The notes under the pieces: model-generated
Seen by the model: only the letters and a program-made list of their open reading frames with translations
What the model was told of the DNA's origin: nothing
Databases searched by the model: none
Translations under genes and position numbers: made by a program
Part shown: in pieces, positions 50,265-57,779 of the stretch
Layout: every line of letters starts with the position of its first letter
Position numbering within the stretch: the stretch's first letter is position 1
DNA from: Aliidiomarina sanyensis
GTDB taxonomy: Bacteria > Pseudomonadota > Gammaproteobacteria > Enterobacterales > Alteromonadaceae
Length of the DNA stretch: 64,000 bases
Reading direction: 5' to 3'
Assembly: GCF_003987175.1 (NCBI RefSeq)
Contig: NZ_PIPM01000006.1
Location: 1-64,000, forward strand

Positions 50265-51971
50265 ATGGATATTCAAACACTCACGTTTATCGTCGTCGGT
50301 CTGACTTTTGCGCTTTATATTGGAATTGCAATTTGGGCGCGTGCCGGTTCGACGAATGATTTCTATGTAGCAGGCGGGGGTGTGCCTCCGGTTGCAAATG
50401 GGATGGCGACAGCTGCAGATTGGATGTCTGCTGCATCCTTCATTTCAATGGCGGGTCTGATCTCCATGCTCGGATATGACGGCAGCGTCTATCTGATGGG
50501 ATGGACCGGCGGATATGTGCTTCTGGCACTCTGTCTGGCACCTTACTTGCGTAAGTTTGGTAAGTTTACCGTGCCCGACTTTATTGGCGATCGCTATTAC
50601 TCGCAAACCGCGCGGACCGTTGCGGTTATTTGTGCCATCTTGGTGTCCTTCACGTATATCGCGGGTCAGATGCGCGGTGTGGGCGTGGTTTTCAGCCGCT
50701 TCTTGGAAGTCGACATTACAGCCGGTGTCTTGATTGGCATGGCGATGGTTTACTTCTATACCCTGTTGGGGGGAATGAAGGGCATTACCTACACTCAGGT
50801 TGCTCAGTATTGTGTTTTGGCGTTCGCCTACACAGTTCCTGCAGTCTTTATCACCATGCAAATGACGGGGCATTTCTTACCACAAACTGGGTTTGGCGCG
50901 ACCTTAGCCGACGGTTCGGGTCAGTACTTACTCGAGCGCCTCGATGGCTTGTCGACGGAGCTTGGTTTTGCACCCTACACGGAAGGTACTAAATCGGGCT
51001 TAGATGTATTTGCAATCACTATGGCGCTGATGGTGGGTACCGCGGGTTTGCCACACGTTATTATCCGCTTTTTCACGGTTCCGAAAGTTCGTGATGCACG
51101 CCGCTCAGGTGGTTGGGCACTGGTCTTTATCGCGGTGGTATACACCACAGCACCGGCTATTGCTTCTATTACCAAGGTGAATATCTTGAACACGCTCAAC
51201 GGTCCGGATCAGCAAGGCGTCTTGTATGAAGATGCACCGAGCTGGGTCACGAACTGGGAGCGAACGGGTCTTATCACCTGGGATGATCATAATGAAGATG
51301 GTCGGATGTTCTATTCGAATGACGAGCGGAATGAAATGCACGTCGACGCGGACATCATTGTCTTGGCAAGCCCAGAGATCGCGAGCCTACCGAATTGGGT
51401 AGTCGCCTTGGTCGCAGCGGGTGGTGTTGCCGCGGCACTGTCTACCTCAGCAGGGTTGCTCTTGGTTATCTCGAGTTCCGTGTCTCATGATTTGTTGAAG
51501 CGAACCTTGATGCCGAACATATCGGACCGGCAAGAGCTATTCTATGCACGGGTAGCGGCTGGGGTTGCCGTGGTCATCGGTGCGTATTTCGGGATTAATC
51601 CGCCCGGCTTCGTGGCGCAGGTGGTCGCCTTCGCGTTCGGTCTGGCTGCGGCCTCGTTCTTCCCAGCGATTATCCTCGGGATATTCCATAAGCGGATGAA
51701 CAGCACCGGAGCCATTGCGGGAATGGTCGTAGGTATTATCTTCACCTTGTCCTATATTATTTACTTCCGCTTCATCAATCCGGCGGCAGATACCCCAGAG
51801 AACTGGTGGTTCGGAATTTCGCCGGAGGGAATTGGAACGGTGGGGATGCTTCTGAACTTTATTGTCGCCTTGACGGTGTTGAAGTTCACCAAGGAAGCTC
51901 CGAAAGAAATTCAGGATTTGGTGGAATCCATTCGATATCCGAAAGGCGCTGGCGCAGCAACGGGCCATTAA
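50265..51971 (+). CDS. Sodium/solute symporter, VC_2705 type (ActP-like acetate permease)
   Basis: A 568-residue SSS-family permease with about 13-14 transmembrane helices. It starts MDIQTLTFIVVGLTFALYIGIAIWARAGSTNDFYVAGGGVPPVANGMATAADWMSAASFISMAG, close to ActP. A large loop between helices (about residues 300-370, acidic, HNEDGRMFYSNDE) is typical of the VC_2705 group. Together with acs and CrbS/R it probably imports acetate or another short carboxylate with Na+; the substrate is inferred from context. Confidence 0.92.
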   Translation: MDIQTLTFIVVGLTFALYIGIAIWARAGSTNDFYVAGGGVPPVANGMATAADWMSAASFISMAGLISMLGYDGSVYLMGWTGGYVLLALCLAPYLRKFGKFTVPDFIGDRYYSQTARTVAVICAILVSFTYIAGQMRGVGVVFSRFLEVDITAGVLIGMAMVYFYTLLGGMKGITYTQVAQYCVLAFAYTVPAVFITMQMTGHFLPQTGFGATLADGSGQYLLERLDGLSTELGFAPYTEGTKSGLDVFAITMALMVGTAGLPHVIIRFFTVPKVRDARRSGGWALVFIAVVYTTAPAIASITKVNILNTLNGPDQQGVLYEDAPSWVTNWERTGLITWDDHNEDGRMFYSNDERNEMHVDADIIVLASPEIASLPNWVVALVAAGGVAAALSTSAGLLLVISSSVSHDLLKRTLMPNISDRQELFYARVAAGVAVVIGAYFGINPPGFVAQVVAFAFGLAAASFFPAIILGIFHKRMNSTGAIAGMVVGIIFTLSYIIYFRFINPAADTPENWWFGISPEGIGTVGMLLNFIVALTVLKFTKEAPKEIQDLVESIRYPKGAGAATGH

Positions 51972-51981
51972 GCGTAACGCA

Positions 51982-52004
51982 AGCCCCGCTATGGCGGGGC
52001 TTTT
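51982..52004 (+). terminator. Rho-independent terminator after the symporter
   Basis: AGCCCCGC pairs with GCGGGGCT around TATG and is followed by T residues. It lies only four bases before the next start codon, so the next gene may be reached by partial read-through. Confidence 0.8.
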
Positions 52005-52007
52005 ACT

Positions 52008-53858
52008 ATGGATTTTTTTATGACCAGTGATAGCCAAGATATTCGTAGCTTTTTACAACAGACTCCACCGTTCGATGCGCTCGATGCGGACACGTTGAAA
52101 CTTGCTGCCGATAAAATGCAGGCGATGTATCTGTGTCAGGCGAACCGGGACGAAATCATTCGCCCGGATCGTCCTATGTTGTTTTTGGTGCGCTCCGGCG
52201 CATCAGATTTAGTCGACAAAGATGGGCAGCACATTGAGCGTCTCGAACCGGGAGACCTCTTTGGCTACCCATCTTTGTTGACTGGTCGAGCGATTACGAA
52301 TCGCTTGCAAGTGATTGCTGACGGCATTGTGTGGACGTGGTCCGCGGCGCTGTTTGATGAAATGCGCCGACGTTCTCAAGCATTTGAACGTTATTTTATG
52401 AATGCCCATGGGCAACGGCTGCTCGCAGAGAAAGGGGGGCAAACAGGTCTTGATTGGACCGAGAAAACCTTGGACTCGGTGTTGGAACGGACGCCTGTTT
52501 CTATTCCCAGCGCTGCATCAATCCGAGAGGCAGCAATCAAAATGTCCGAGCATCGGGTGTCCTGTTTGCTAGTGGTTGATGACGAGCAGTTACGGGGAAT
52601 TTTGACGGATAGAGATTTGCGTAACCGTGTGGTTGCCGCTGGATTGACGACAGATACAGCCGTGGCCGCCGTGATGACACCGATGCCAGCTGTCGTCTAT
52701 GCCCGAGAAAGTTTATTTGATGCACTGACTGCGATGAGTCAAACCAATATTCATCATCTACCGGTGCTCGATGATCAAGAGCGTCCAGTTGGCGTCATCA
52801 CAGCAACCGATTTGATGCATCAACAGCGCAGCGAACCGGTGCTTCTGATCAATGCATTATTCAAAGCACGGGATAAAGAAGCCTTGGTGCAGGAGGCGCA
52901 GAAAATCCCAGATTACTTGCGCAGCTTTGCTGGACGGGTGCGAGACATCGGGACGATCGGTCGACTGCTGTCGTCGTTAACCGATGGGATGACTAAAAAA
53001 CTCATTCAACTTTATGAGCAGAAACATGGCAGTGCCCCATGCGCCTATGTGTGGTTGGCATTTGGTTCGCAAGCCCGTGGGGACCAAACCCTGGGATCGG
53101 ATCAAGACAATGGGCTCCTATTCGCCGATGAAATCACCGATGGTCAGCGCCAGTGGTTTGCAGATATGGCGACGTATGTCTGTGATGGGCTCGCGGATTG
53201 CGGAATTCGTTTGTGTCCTGGGGACATCATGGCGAAAAATCCAGTGTGGCAAATGACGCGGTTGCAATGGCGGGAGCAATTTCAAAAGTGGGTTCGTTCC
53301 CCAACACCCAAAAATATTATGCATAGTATGATTTTCTTTGATAGCCGTGCGGTGGCGGGCAATACGACCTTGTATCGTAGGCATCGGGAGGAGGTCGCGA
53401 AGCTAGCGCAGCATGATATGTTCTTGGGAAATATTGCACGTCATATCGGCGAGCTAAGTGTCCCTCTCGGATTATTTAATCGGTTTCGCACGAAATCTGA
53501 GGGCGAGTTTGAATATATTGATATTAAGAAGCAGGCGATTGCCATTTTGAATGATATTGTCCGCTTATACAGTCTTTCCGCGGGTCTTACGGTACCTGCA
53601 ACACCAGCGCGTTTAGCCCAGCTGCGCGGGAAGAGCCCGCTGAACGACAAGGACAACACGAACCTGCTCGAAGCGTGGCAGTTTCTGACGCAACTTCGCT
53701 TAAATGTGCAAATGGATCGGCGCTACGATGGCGTCCCTGCGAATGCTGTGGATCCAGAGCAATTAAGCACGTTGCAAAGACGGCAACTGAAGGCGGCCTT
53801 TCGTGTGATTAAAAATGCACAGCAAGGGGTCTCCTTTAAGTTCGGTAGGAATATGTGA
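52008..53858 (+). CDS. Cyclic-nucleotide-binding/CBS/DUF294 nucleotidyltransferase-like protein
   Basis: A 616-residue cytoplasmic protein. It has an N-terminal cNMP-binding-like domain (~15-130), two CBS domains (~155-275, HRVSCLLVVDDEQLRGILTDRDLRNRV), a DUF294 nucleotidyltransferase domain with GSQARGDQTLGSDQDNGLLFAD (~350) and a DUF294 C-terminal helical domain. Relatives sit beside ActP-like symporters and an exonuclease in many proteobacteria. Function is unproven; the domains suggest nucleotide sensing. The start is either ATG 52008 or ATG 52020; neither has a clear ribosome-binding site because a terminator stem lies just upstream. Confidence 0.88.
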   Translation: MDFFMTSDSQDIRSFLQQTPPFDALDADTLKLAADKMQAMYLCQANRDEIIRPDRPMLFLVRSGASDLVDKDGQHIERLEPGDLFGYPSLLTGRAITNRLQVIADGIVWTWSAALFDEMRRRSQAFERYFMNAHGQRLLAEKGGQTGLDWTEKTLDSVLERTPVSIPSAASIREAAIKMSEHRVSCLLVVDDEQLRGILTDRDLRNRVVAAGLTTDTAVAAVMTPMPAVVYARESLFDALTAMSQTNIHHLPVLDDQERPVGVITATDLMHQQRSEPVLLINALFKARDKEALVQEAQKIPDYLRSFAGRVRDIGTIGRLLSSLTDGMTKKLIQLYEQKHGSAPCAYVWLAFGSQARGDQTLGSDQDNGLLFADEITDGQRQWFADMATYVCDGLADCGIRLCPGDIMAKNPVWQMTRLQWREQFQKWVRSPTPKNIMHSMIFFDSRAVAGNTTLYRRHREEVAKLAQHDMFLGNIARHIGELSVPLGLFNRFRTKSEGEFEYIDIKKQAIAILNDIVRLYSLSAGLTVPATPARLAQLRGKSPLNDKDNTNLLEAWQFLTQLRLNVQMDRRYDGVPANAVDPEQLSTLQRRQLKAAFRVIKNAQQGVSFKFGRNM

Positions 53859-54475
53859 TGCGTCGTCTTCGAGCCTGGCGCCATGGCCGAGGGAATTGGC
53901 AGCAAGCGCGATGGATGGCGCTTGATATTGAAACCAACGGGCTGAGTCCAAAGGAAGATGCGATGCTCAGCTTGGCTTGGGTTCCAATTCAACCTCCTGT
54001 GATTGCGCTTGATCGCACCGGTTATTCGTTACTTCATTCGGATACCACGTTGAATCAAAGCGCGACGATTCATCAGTTATCCTCGTCTGATCTTGCCTCC
54101 GGCCGGCCTTTGAAAGAAGTACTTGAGGCGTTCACGCACGATGCGCAGGACCATTTTATCGTGGCTCATAATGTGCAGTTTGATCGAAGCGCGTTGCAGG
54201 CTGCTTTGGCCCGCGCCGGAATGCGTTGGCGCGCGGATGGATGGTACTGCACGCTCCTTGCGGAAAAAAAGCGTCTAGAGCGTGCACACAATGTCCTTCC
54301 TCACGGCAGTCTGACACTTGCTGCAAGTCGCGCGCGGTATGGGCTTGCGGACTTTACTGGGCATCATGCGTTGCACGATGCGATCGCCTGCGCTGAACTT
54401 TTCCTTGCCCAAGCCTATCGAAGCAGCAACGGGCAATCGATTCCTGCTCGACGGATTCTGAAGGATGGGCGCTGA
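53858..54475 (+). CDS. DEDDh 3'-5' exonuclease (DnaQ-like)
   Basis: A 205-residue exonuclease of the DnaQ/epsilon type. ExoI is in MALDIETNGLSP, ExoII in IVAHNVQFDRSAL and ExoIII in GHHALHDAIACAEL, so the catalytic Asp/Glu/His set is complete. Its start overlaps the stop of the previous gene (TGATG), with TAGGA upstream, which points to coupled translation. This DUF294-exonuclease pair is common next to ActP-like symporters; why is not known. Confidence 0.9.
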   Translation: MRRLRAWRHGRGNWQQARWMALDIETNGLSPKEDAMLSLAWVPIQPPVIALDRTGYSLLHSDTTLNQSATIHQLSSSDLASGRPLKEVLEAFTHDAQDHFIVAHNVQFDRSALQAALARAGMRWRADGWYCTLLAEKKRLERAHNVLPHGSLTLAASRARYGLADFTGHHALHDAIACAELFLAQAYRSSNGQSIPARRILKDGR

Positions 54476-54508
54476 AGCGAAATTGCTTTTTATTTAGGCA
54501 AATTTCAG

Positions 54509-54534
54509 TATACTGCGCAACAAGTTGTTAACAA
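54509..54534 (+). promoter_or_regulatory. Possible promoter and palindrome before the orphan ACP gene
   Basis: A TATACT box (54509-54514) is followed at 54525-54534 by the perfect palindrome TTGTTAACAA, near the expected transcription start. No -35 has good spacing (TTGCTT is 20 bases away). The palindrome could be an operator. Confidence 0.4.
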
Positions 54535-54602
54535 TCCTGCTATGGCGCGCAATGAGGGCGGCAACCTTCATGTCATAGGTGTGCAGATATTGTGAGGTCG
54601 TT

Positions 54603-54863
54603 TTGACGATTCGTGAACATCAACTCGAACAAATGATTCGAGACGTCATGGATGAAGTTGCAGCGGAGACAGGCCGCGAAACCTTAAACCAGATCGATAG
54701 CCAAACCTTGCTCGCTGAGAGCGGCTTGGATTCTCTTGGTCTTGCTATCGTTATGGCTCGCCTCGAAACGCGCCTCGGTTTCGATCCCTTCGCGCGCACC
54801 TCCGATGCTCAATTCCCAAGAACCTTCAGCGAACTCGTTGCGCTCTACCGACGCCAATTGTAG
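54603..54863 (+). CDS. Orphan acyl carrier protein-like protein
   Basis: An 86-residue phosphopantetheine-binding protein. The attachment serine is in LAESGLDSLGLAIVMARLE (DSL motif), flanked by helices as in acyl or peptidyl carrier proteins. It is not AcpP: the sequence around the DSL motif differs and no fab genes are nearby. The start is taken as TTG at 54603 (MTIREHQLEQ), with GAGGT four bases upstream; a GTG eight codons earlier lacks a site. The stop TAG is part of a REP element. It is not next to any synthase or ligase in the window, so its partner is unknown. Confidence 0.82.
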   Translation: MTIREHQLEQMIRDVMDEVAAETGRETLNQIDSQTLLAESGLDSLGLAIVMARLETRLGFDPFARTSDAQFPRTFSELVALYRRQL

Positions 54864-55156
54864 CCAACGCAACGCGTTGGGCGCCCAATTCGAACGGGGC
54901 GCTGGGCACAGAGATCGTAGCCAACGCATTGCGTTGGGCGCCCAATTCGAACGGGGCACTGGGCACAGAGATCGTAGCCAACGCATTGCGTTGGGCGCCC
55001 AATTCGAACGGGGCGCTGGGGCTCGAGGCGGGTCAATCCCTCCCCAGGGACGCCGTAAATACGTCCCTGTAGGCTTGTCTGCCGCATCCATGCGGCACAC
55101 ACCCTGCGGAGGCATACGACCCACCCCGAACCGTAGCCAACGCACTGCGTTGGGCT
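54860..55156. repeat. REP array with 57-bp period and nested inverted-repeat element
   Basis: This fills the 337-bp gap between the ACP gene and the lipoprotein gene. Three REPs in plus orientation start at 54860, 54917 and 54974 (exact 57-bp period), with spacer GGGCGCCCAATTCGAACGGG.... A second inverted-repeat element follows (arms about 55024-55050 and 55112-55132, centre GGGACGCCGT and TGCCGCATCCATGCGGCA). One more plus-orientation REP starts at 55133. The centre is shared with the element at 42051-42158. Confidence 0.9.
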
Positions 55157-55200
55157 GAAAGAAGAAAGTTTCCATAACCACCTGTTACTAAGGAAAGCCC

Positions 55201-55881
55201 ATGAAAGCAGGTATTAAACTCGTCATATTGTTGTTGGTTACCGCGCTGATTTCTGCCTGCAGCGCGATATTTGCAGACACCTCGCATCAATCAGCCCATA
55301 GCAGTAGCTTGGTCGATTTTCTCTACCCAAAAGAGCAGGACCGGGTGGCTCATAGTCCTGAAATACCGACTCTGAACTTACCATTGCGCGTTGGGATTGC
55401 ATTTGTACCGAGCCGTAATCATTGGTACGAAGCGATCCCACAGCGCCGTCAGCTTGAGTTGCTCAATATGGTCCGACAGGAGTTTATTCAGCAAGACTAC
55501 ATCGACCATATCGAATTAATTCCGAGCACTTATCTTGAAGGTCGAGAAGGATGGAACACGGTAGATCAGCTGGCTCGTTTATATGGTTTTGATGTCATTG
55601 CCTTGGTGTCGTATGACCAAGTGCGAACGACCTCGGACCGCTCGAGTTCGATTCTTTACTGGACCATTTATGGTTTGTACACCGTGAAAGGTACCGAAAA
55701 CGAAACACAGACGTTTGTCGACACAGCGGTGTTTGATGTGAAGACGCGCAGTATGCTATTCCGAGCACCAGGCACCTCTAGCAGCTCCACACGCAGTACT
55801 GCGATGGCTGCGTCGACTTCGATGCGTCAACAAGCCCATGAAGATTTTGAATTGGCTGTTGTGGAAATGAATGAATTTTGA
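55201..55881 (+). CDS. Lipoprotein resembling rhombotarget lipoproteins, apparently frameshifted at its 3' end
   Basis: A 226-residue lipoprotein. The signal peptide MKAGIKLVILLLVTALISACSAIF ends in a lipobox (ISAC). The body has a repeated-looking alpha/beta pattern with VGIAFVPSRNHWYEAIPQRRQLELLNMVRQEF and LARLYGFDVIALVSYDQVR. The frame stops at TGA right after a run of four T (55876-55879). One more T would extend it by about 52 residues ending in a GlyGly-CTERM-like tail. It resembles the rhombotarget lipoprotein family of rhombosortase-bearing bacteria; this match is from memory. Confidence 0.72.
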   Translation: MKAGIKLVILLLVTALISACSAIFADTSHQSAHSSSLVDFLYPKEQDRVAHSPEIPTLNLPLRVGIAFVPSRNHWYEAIPQRRQLELLNMVRQEFIQQDYIDHIELIPSTYLEGREGWNTVDQLARLYGFDVIALVSYDQVRTTSDRSSSILYWTIYGLYTVKGTENETQTFVDTAVFDVKTRSMLFRAPGTSSSSTRSTAMAASTSMRQQAHEDFELAVVEMNEF

Positions 55882-56039
55882 AATCTGAGCTAGAGCGCTT
55901 TGAATATCGGGTGCAAAACGAACAGATAGCACGAGTTGAACGCCGTCCGGGTTATTCAGGGGGGAGTTGGGGTGTGGTGATCATGATCACGGCGCTCACT
56001 TTGGCGATTCGCCGTCGCGTGCAGGCTCCCACAAAATAA
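55878..56039 (+). pseudogene. Out-of-frame GlyGly-CTERM-like tail of the lipoprotein
   Basis: The frame one base back from the lipoprotein frame runs from TTG at 55878 to TAA at 56039. It encodes KSELERFEYRVQNEQIARVE, then RRPGYSGGSWGVVIMITALT, then LAIRRRVQAPTK. The order (charged helix, GYSGGS, hydrophobic helix, RRR) is that of a GlyGly-CTERM sorting signal cleaved by rhombosortase. No ribosome-binding site or ATG precedes it, so it is best read as the severed end of the gene before it. Confidence 0.65.
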
Positions 56040-56051
56040 TCAGTAAACTGC

Positions 56052-56080
56052 TTGCAATTCACCGCGCGGATCCGTAATAT
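56052..56080 (+). promoter_or_regulatory. Predicted rpsT promoter P1
   Basis: TTGCAA (56052-56057) and TAATAT (56075-56080) are 17 bases apart. The -10 lies within an inverted repeat, CGCGGAT/ATCCGCG. Confidence 0.55.
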
Positions 56081-56106
56081 CCGCGCGCATCTTTCACCGA
56101 TTCCGT

Positions 56107-56135
56107 TTGACTTTTGAGCGCAAACGAGGCATGAT
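56107..56135 (+). promoter_or_regulatory. Predicted rpsT promoter P2
   Basis: TTGACT (56107-56112) and CATGAT (56130-56135) are 17 bases apart. Two tandem promoters are also found before rpsT in E. coli. Confidence 0.5.
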
Positions 56136-56187
56136 CCTCGGCCTTAAAAAGTCCGGTACAAGTTTACGAATTATCAGGAGTTACACC

Positions 56188-56454
56188 TTGGCTAACATCA
56201 AGTCTGCGAAAAAGCGCGCGGTCACGGCTGAAAAAAACCGTCGCCACAATGCAAGCCGCCGCTCAATGATGCGCACTTACATCAAAAAAGTTCAAGCAGC
56301 TATTGCTGCCGGTGACCAAGCTCAAGCGCAGCAGGCATATGCTGTTTTGACTCCGGTTATCGACCGTTACGCGACCAAAGGTCTGATCCATAAGAACAAA
56401 GCTGCTCGTCATAAGAGCCGTTTGTCAGCTCAGATCAAATTGCTGTCTGCGTAA
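56188..56454 (+). CDS. rpsT: 30S ribosomal protein S20
   Basis: An 88-residue S20 protein that binds 16S rRNA early in 30S assembly: [35 protein letters not shown] ... [21 protein letters not shown]. The start codon is TTG (56188), with AGGAG upstream. E. coli rpsT also starts at UUG, where it takes part in autoregulation, so the unusual codon is probably conserved for that reason. Longer frames upstream are leader sequence. Confidence 0.98.
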   Translation: MANIKSAKKRAVTAEKNRRHNASRRSMMRTYIKKVQAAIAAGDQAQAQQAYAVLTPVIDRYATKGLIHKNKAARHKSRLSAQIKLLSA

Positions 56455-56473
56455 GCAAACTCAGTTTGCGAAG

Positions 56474-56498
56474 AAAACCGCCTCCGGGCGGTTTTTTT
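56474..56498 (+). terminator. Rho-independent terminator after rpsT
   Basis: AAAACCGCC pairs with GGCGGTTTT around TCCG and runs into seven T residues. Confidence 0.92.
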
Positions 56499-56521
56499 GT
56501 GCCCAAAAAAGTCTCAAAACG

Positions 56522-56645
56522 CGGTTCTGGGTTTTTCATAGGCCCCTTTGATAATCTCTGAGCCATTGGTTCAGAACGGATTTTAACCCACGTGACCGAC
56601 GCAAATCCCAGCGCGGACAGTAAGTCCACTGCAATAACGTCATCG
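56522..56645 (+). repeat. Copy A of a 124-bp duplicated murJ promoter/start region
   Basis: It matches 57656-57779 over 124 bases with no gaps and 12 mismatches (about 90% identity). It contains the GATAAT -10 box, the leader hairpin CTGAGCC-ATT-GGTTCAG and the murJ start. The two copies are direct repeats flanking the gene at 56740-57609. Confidence 0.92.
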
Positions 56646-56654
56646 GGGTATTAA
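56592..56654 (+). pseudogene. Truncated duplicate of the murJ N-terminus
   Basis: From the copied GTG the frame reads MTDANPSADSKSTAITSSGY and stops at TAA (56652-56654). It follows the murJ start (MTDANPGVDSKSTATTPSS) and departs from it where the duplication ends. No function is expected. Confidence 0.75.
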
Positions 56655-56739
56655 AATTTGCAATTACTGCCGGGGGGTAACATAATTTTGACAATTGCAA
56701 GTTAGCAATATTGGATAAACGTTCAAGGAATGAAAGTAG

Positions 56740-57609
56740 ATGAAATATTTAACTATTCTGGTTGTGGCCTTTTTCGCCGTTCTCGCAAGCCCCATCACGC
56801 ACGCCACGGAAAACTGCGCGAACTACTATAAGAAATACAGTTCGGTGTGCGCTGATTACACATATCAATCCCAATTGGTCTGGTTCAATAGTACGTTTGG
56901 TTCTGAGCATCAATTATTCGTCAGAACCTCCCGTTCCCCGTCTGGAACGGTGGTGGGTGTCAGTTTGGACTTTGTTGCCGAGATGGGCGGCTCGATGAAC
57001 TCCCCGAACGAAGCTGCAATCAATGAAGTCTACGAAGCGTTTCGGTTAGCTTACTTAAATGAAGGATTCTTTATTTATCGCGACTGTGATCCGACACGAG
57101 AAATTTGTTGTGATGATTACACGTGCTCTGAAATCCAAGGGGAGGAGTCTCTTCAGACATTTGACCCGCAAGATGCGCACCAGGGTGGTGATGTCGGACA
57201 AGCGAATTGGTTGGGTCGTGTGCGTGATGTGATCACCACGGCCGATGCTGGTGTTAGCCTGTTTGACCGGGTTGTCCGAGGTTCAGGCGATACCAGTGAC
57301 TTTCGCGATAAATTAACGCAAGAAACTTCGGCAACTCCAAAGGTTTTATTAGTTTCTACGCAAGGCGGTGGACATTTTCTTTGCCTCGACGATGGGGTGA
57401 GTTGTAATCAGATCGCCGGGAGTTTGACGCTCGGTGAGGATTTTGCCTCTGCATACCTTCATCATGAATTTGGCATGGATACGAATATTGAAATCTACGA
57501 GTTTCTACAAAACTGGTTTTATGAGCAGTTAAATCCGTTTTTCGTCTGTAGCCAGACAATGCGTTGTGATACAACGAGCAGCTGTACCGTCACATTGTCC
57601 TGCCGTTAA
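56740..57609 (+). CDS. Secreted cysteine-rich protein of unknown function
   Basis: A 289-residue protein with a Sec signal peptide (MKYLTILVVAFFAVLASPITHATENC, cut near THA/TE). The mature part is acidic and has about 14 cysteines in pairs (YRDCDPTREICCDDYTCSE, FLCLDDGVSCNQ, FVCSQTMRCDTTSSCTVTLSC), so disulfides are likely. No known domain was recognised. A TTGACA -35 (56688-56693) and AAGGA before the ATG support independent expression; the region before it is AT-rich. It lies between two copies of the murJ promoter, splitting rpsT from murJ. It is a plausible T2SS substrate, which is inference. Confidence 0.78.
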   Translation: MKYLTILVVAFFAVLASPITHATENCANYYKKYSSVCADYTYQSQLVWFNSTFGSEHQLFVRTSRSPSGTVVGVSLDFVAEMGGSMNSPNEAAINEVYEAFRLAYLNEGFFIYRDCDPTREICCDDYTCSEIQGEESLQTFDPQDAHQGGDVGQANWLGRVRDVITTADAGVSLFDRVVRGSGDTSDFRDKLTQETSATPKVLLVSTQGGGHFLCLDDGVSCNQIAGSLTLGEDFASAYLHHEFGMDTNIEIYEFLQNWFYEQLNPFFVCSQTMRCDTTSSCTVTLSCR

Positions 57610-57655
57610 CGATCGTGCTCGCGCTGGGGATAACAGCAGATAACTAAGAATGCGT

Positions 57656-57779
57656 CGGTTCTGGGTTTTTCATGGGTTCATGTGATAATCTCTGAGCCAT
57701 TGGTTCAGAAAGGATTTTAACCCACGTGACCGACGCAAATCCCGGCGTGGACAGTAAGTCCACTGCGACGACGCCATCG
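57656..57779 (+). repeat. Copy B of the duplicated murJ promoter/start region
   Basis: This is the copy in front of the intact murJ gene. It has an extended -10, TGTGATAAT (-10 at 57684-57689), followed at once by the hairpin CTGAGCC-ATT-GGTTCAG, AAGGA and the GTG start at 57726. Confidence 0.92.

Noticed and set aside
54684-55290. Minus-strand frames of 85 to 165 residues and a plus-strand frame of 140 residues
   Set aside because: They translate the 57-bp REP array and run antisense or out of frame through the ACP and lipoprotein genes.
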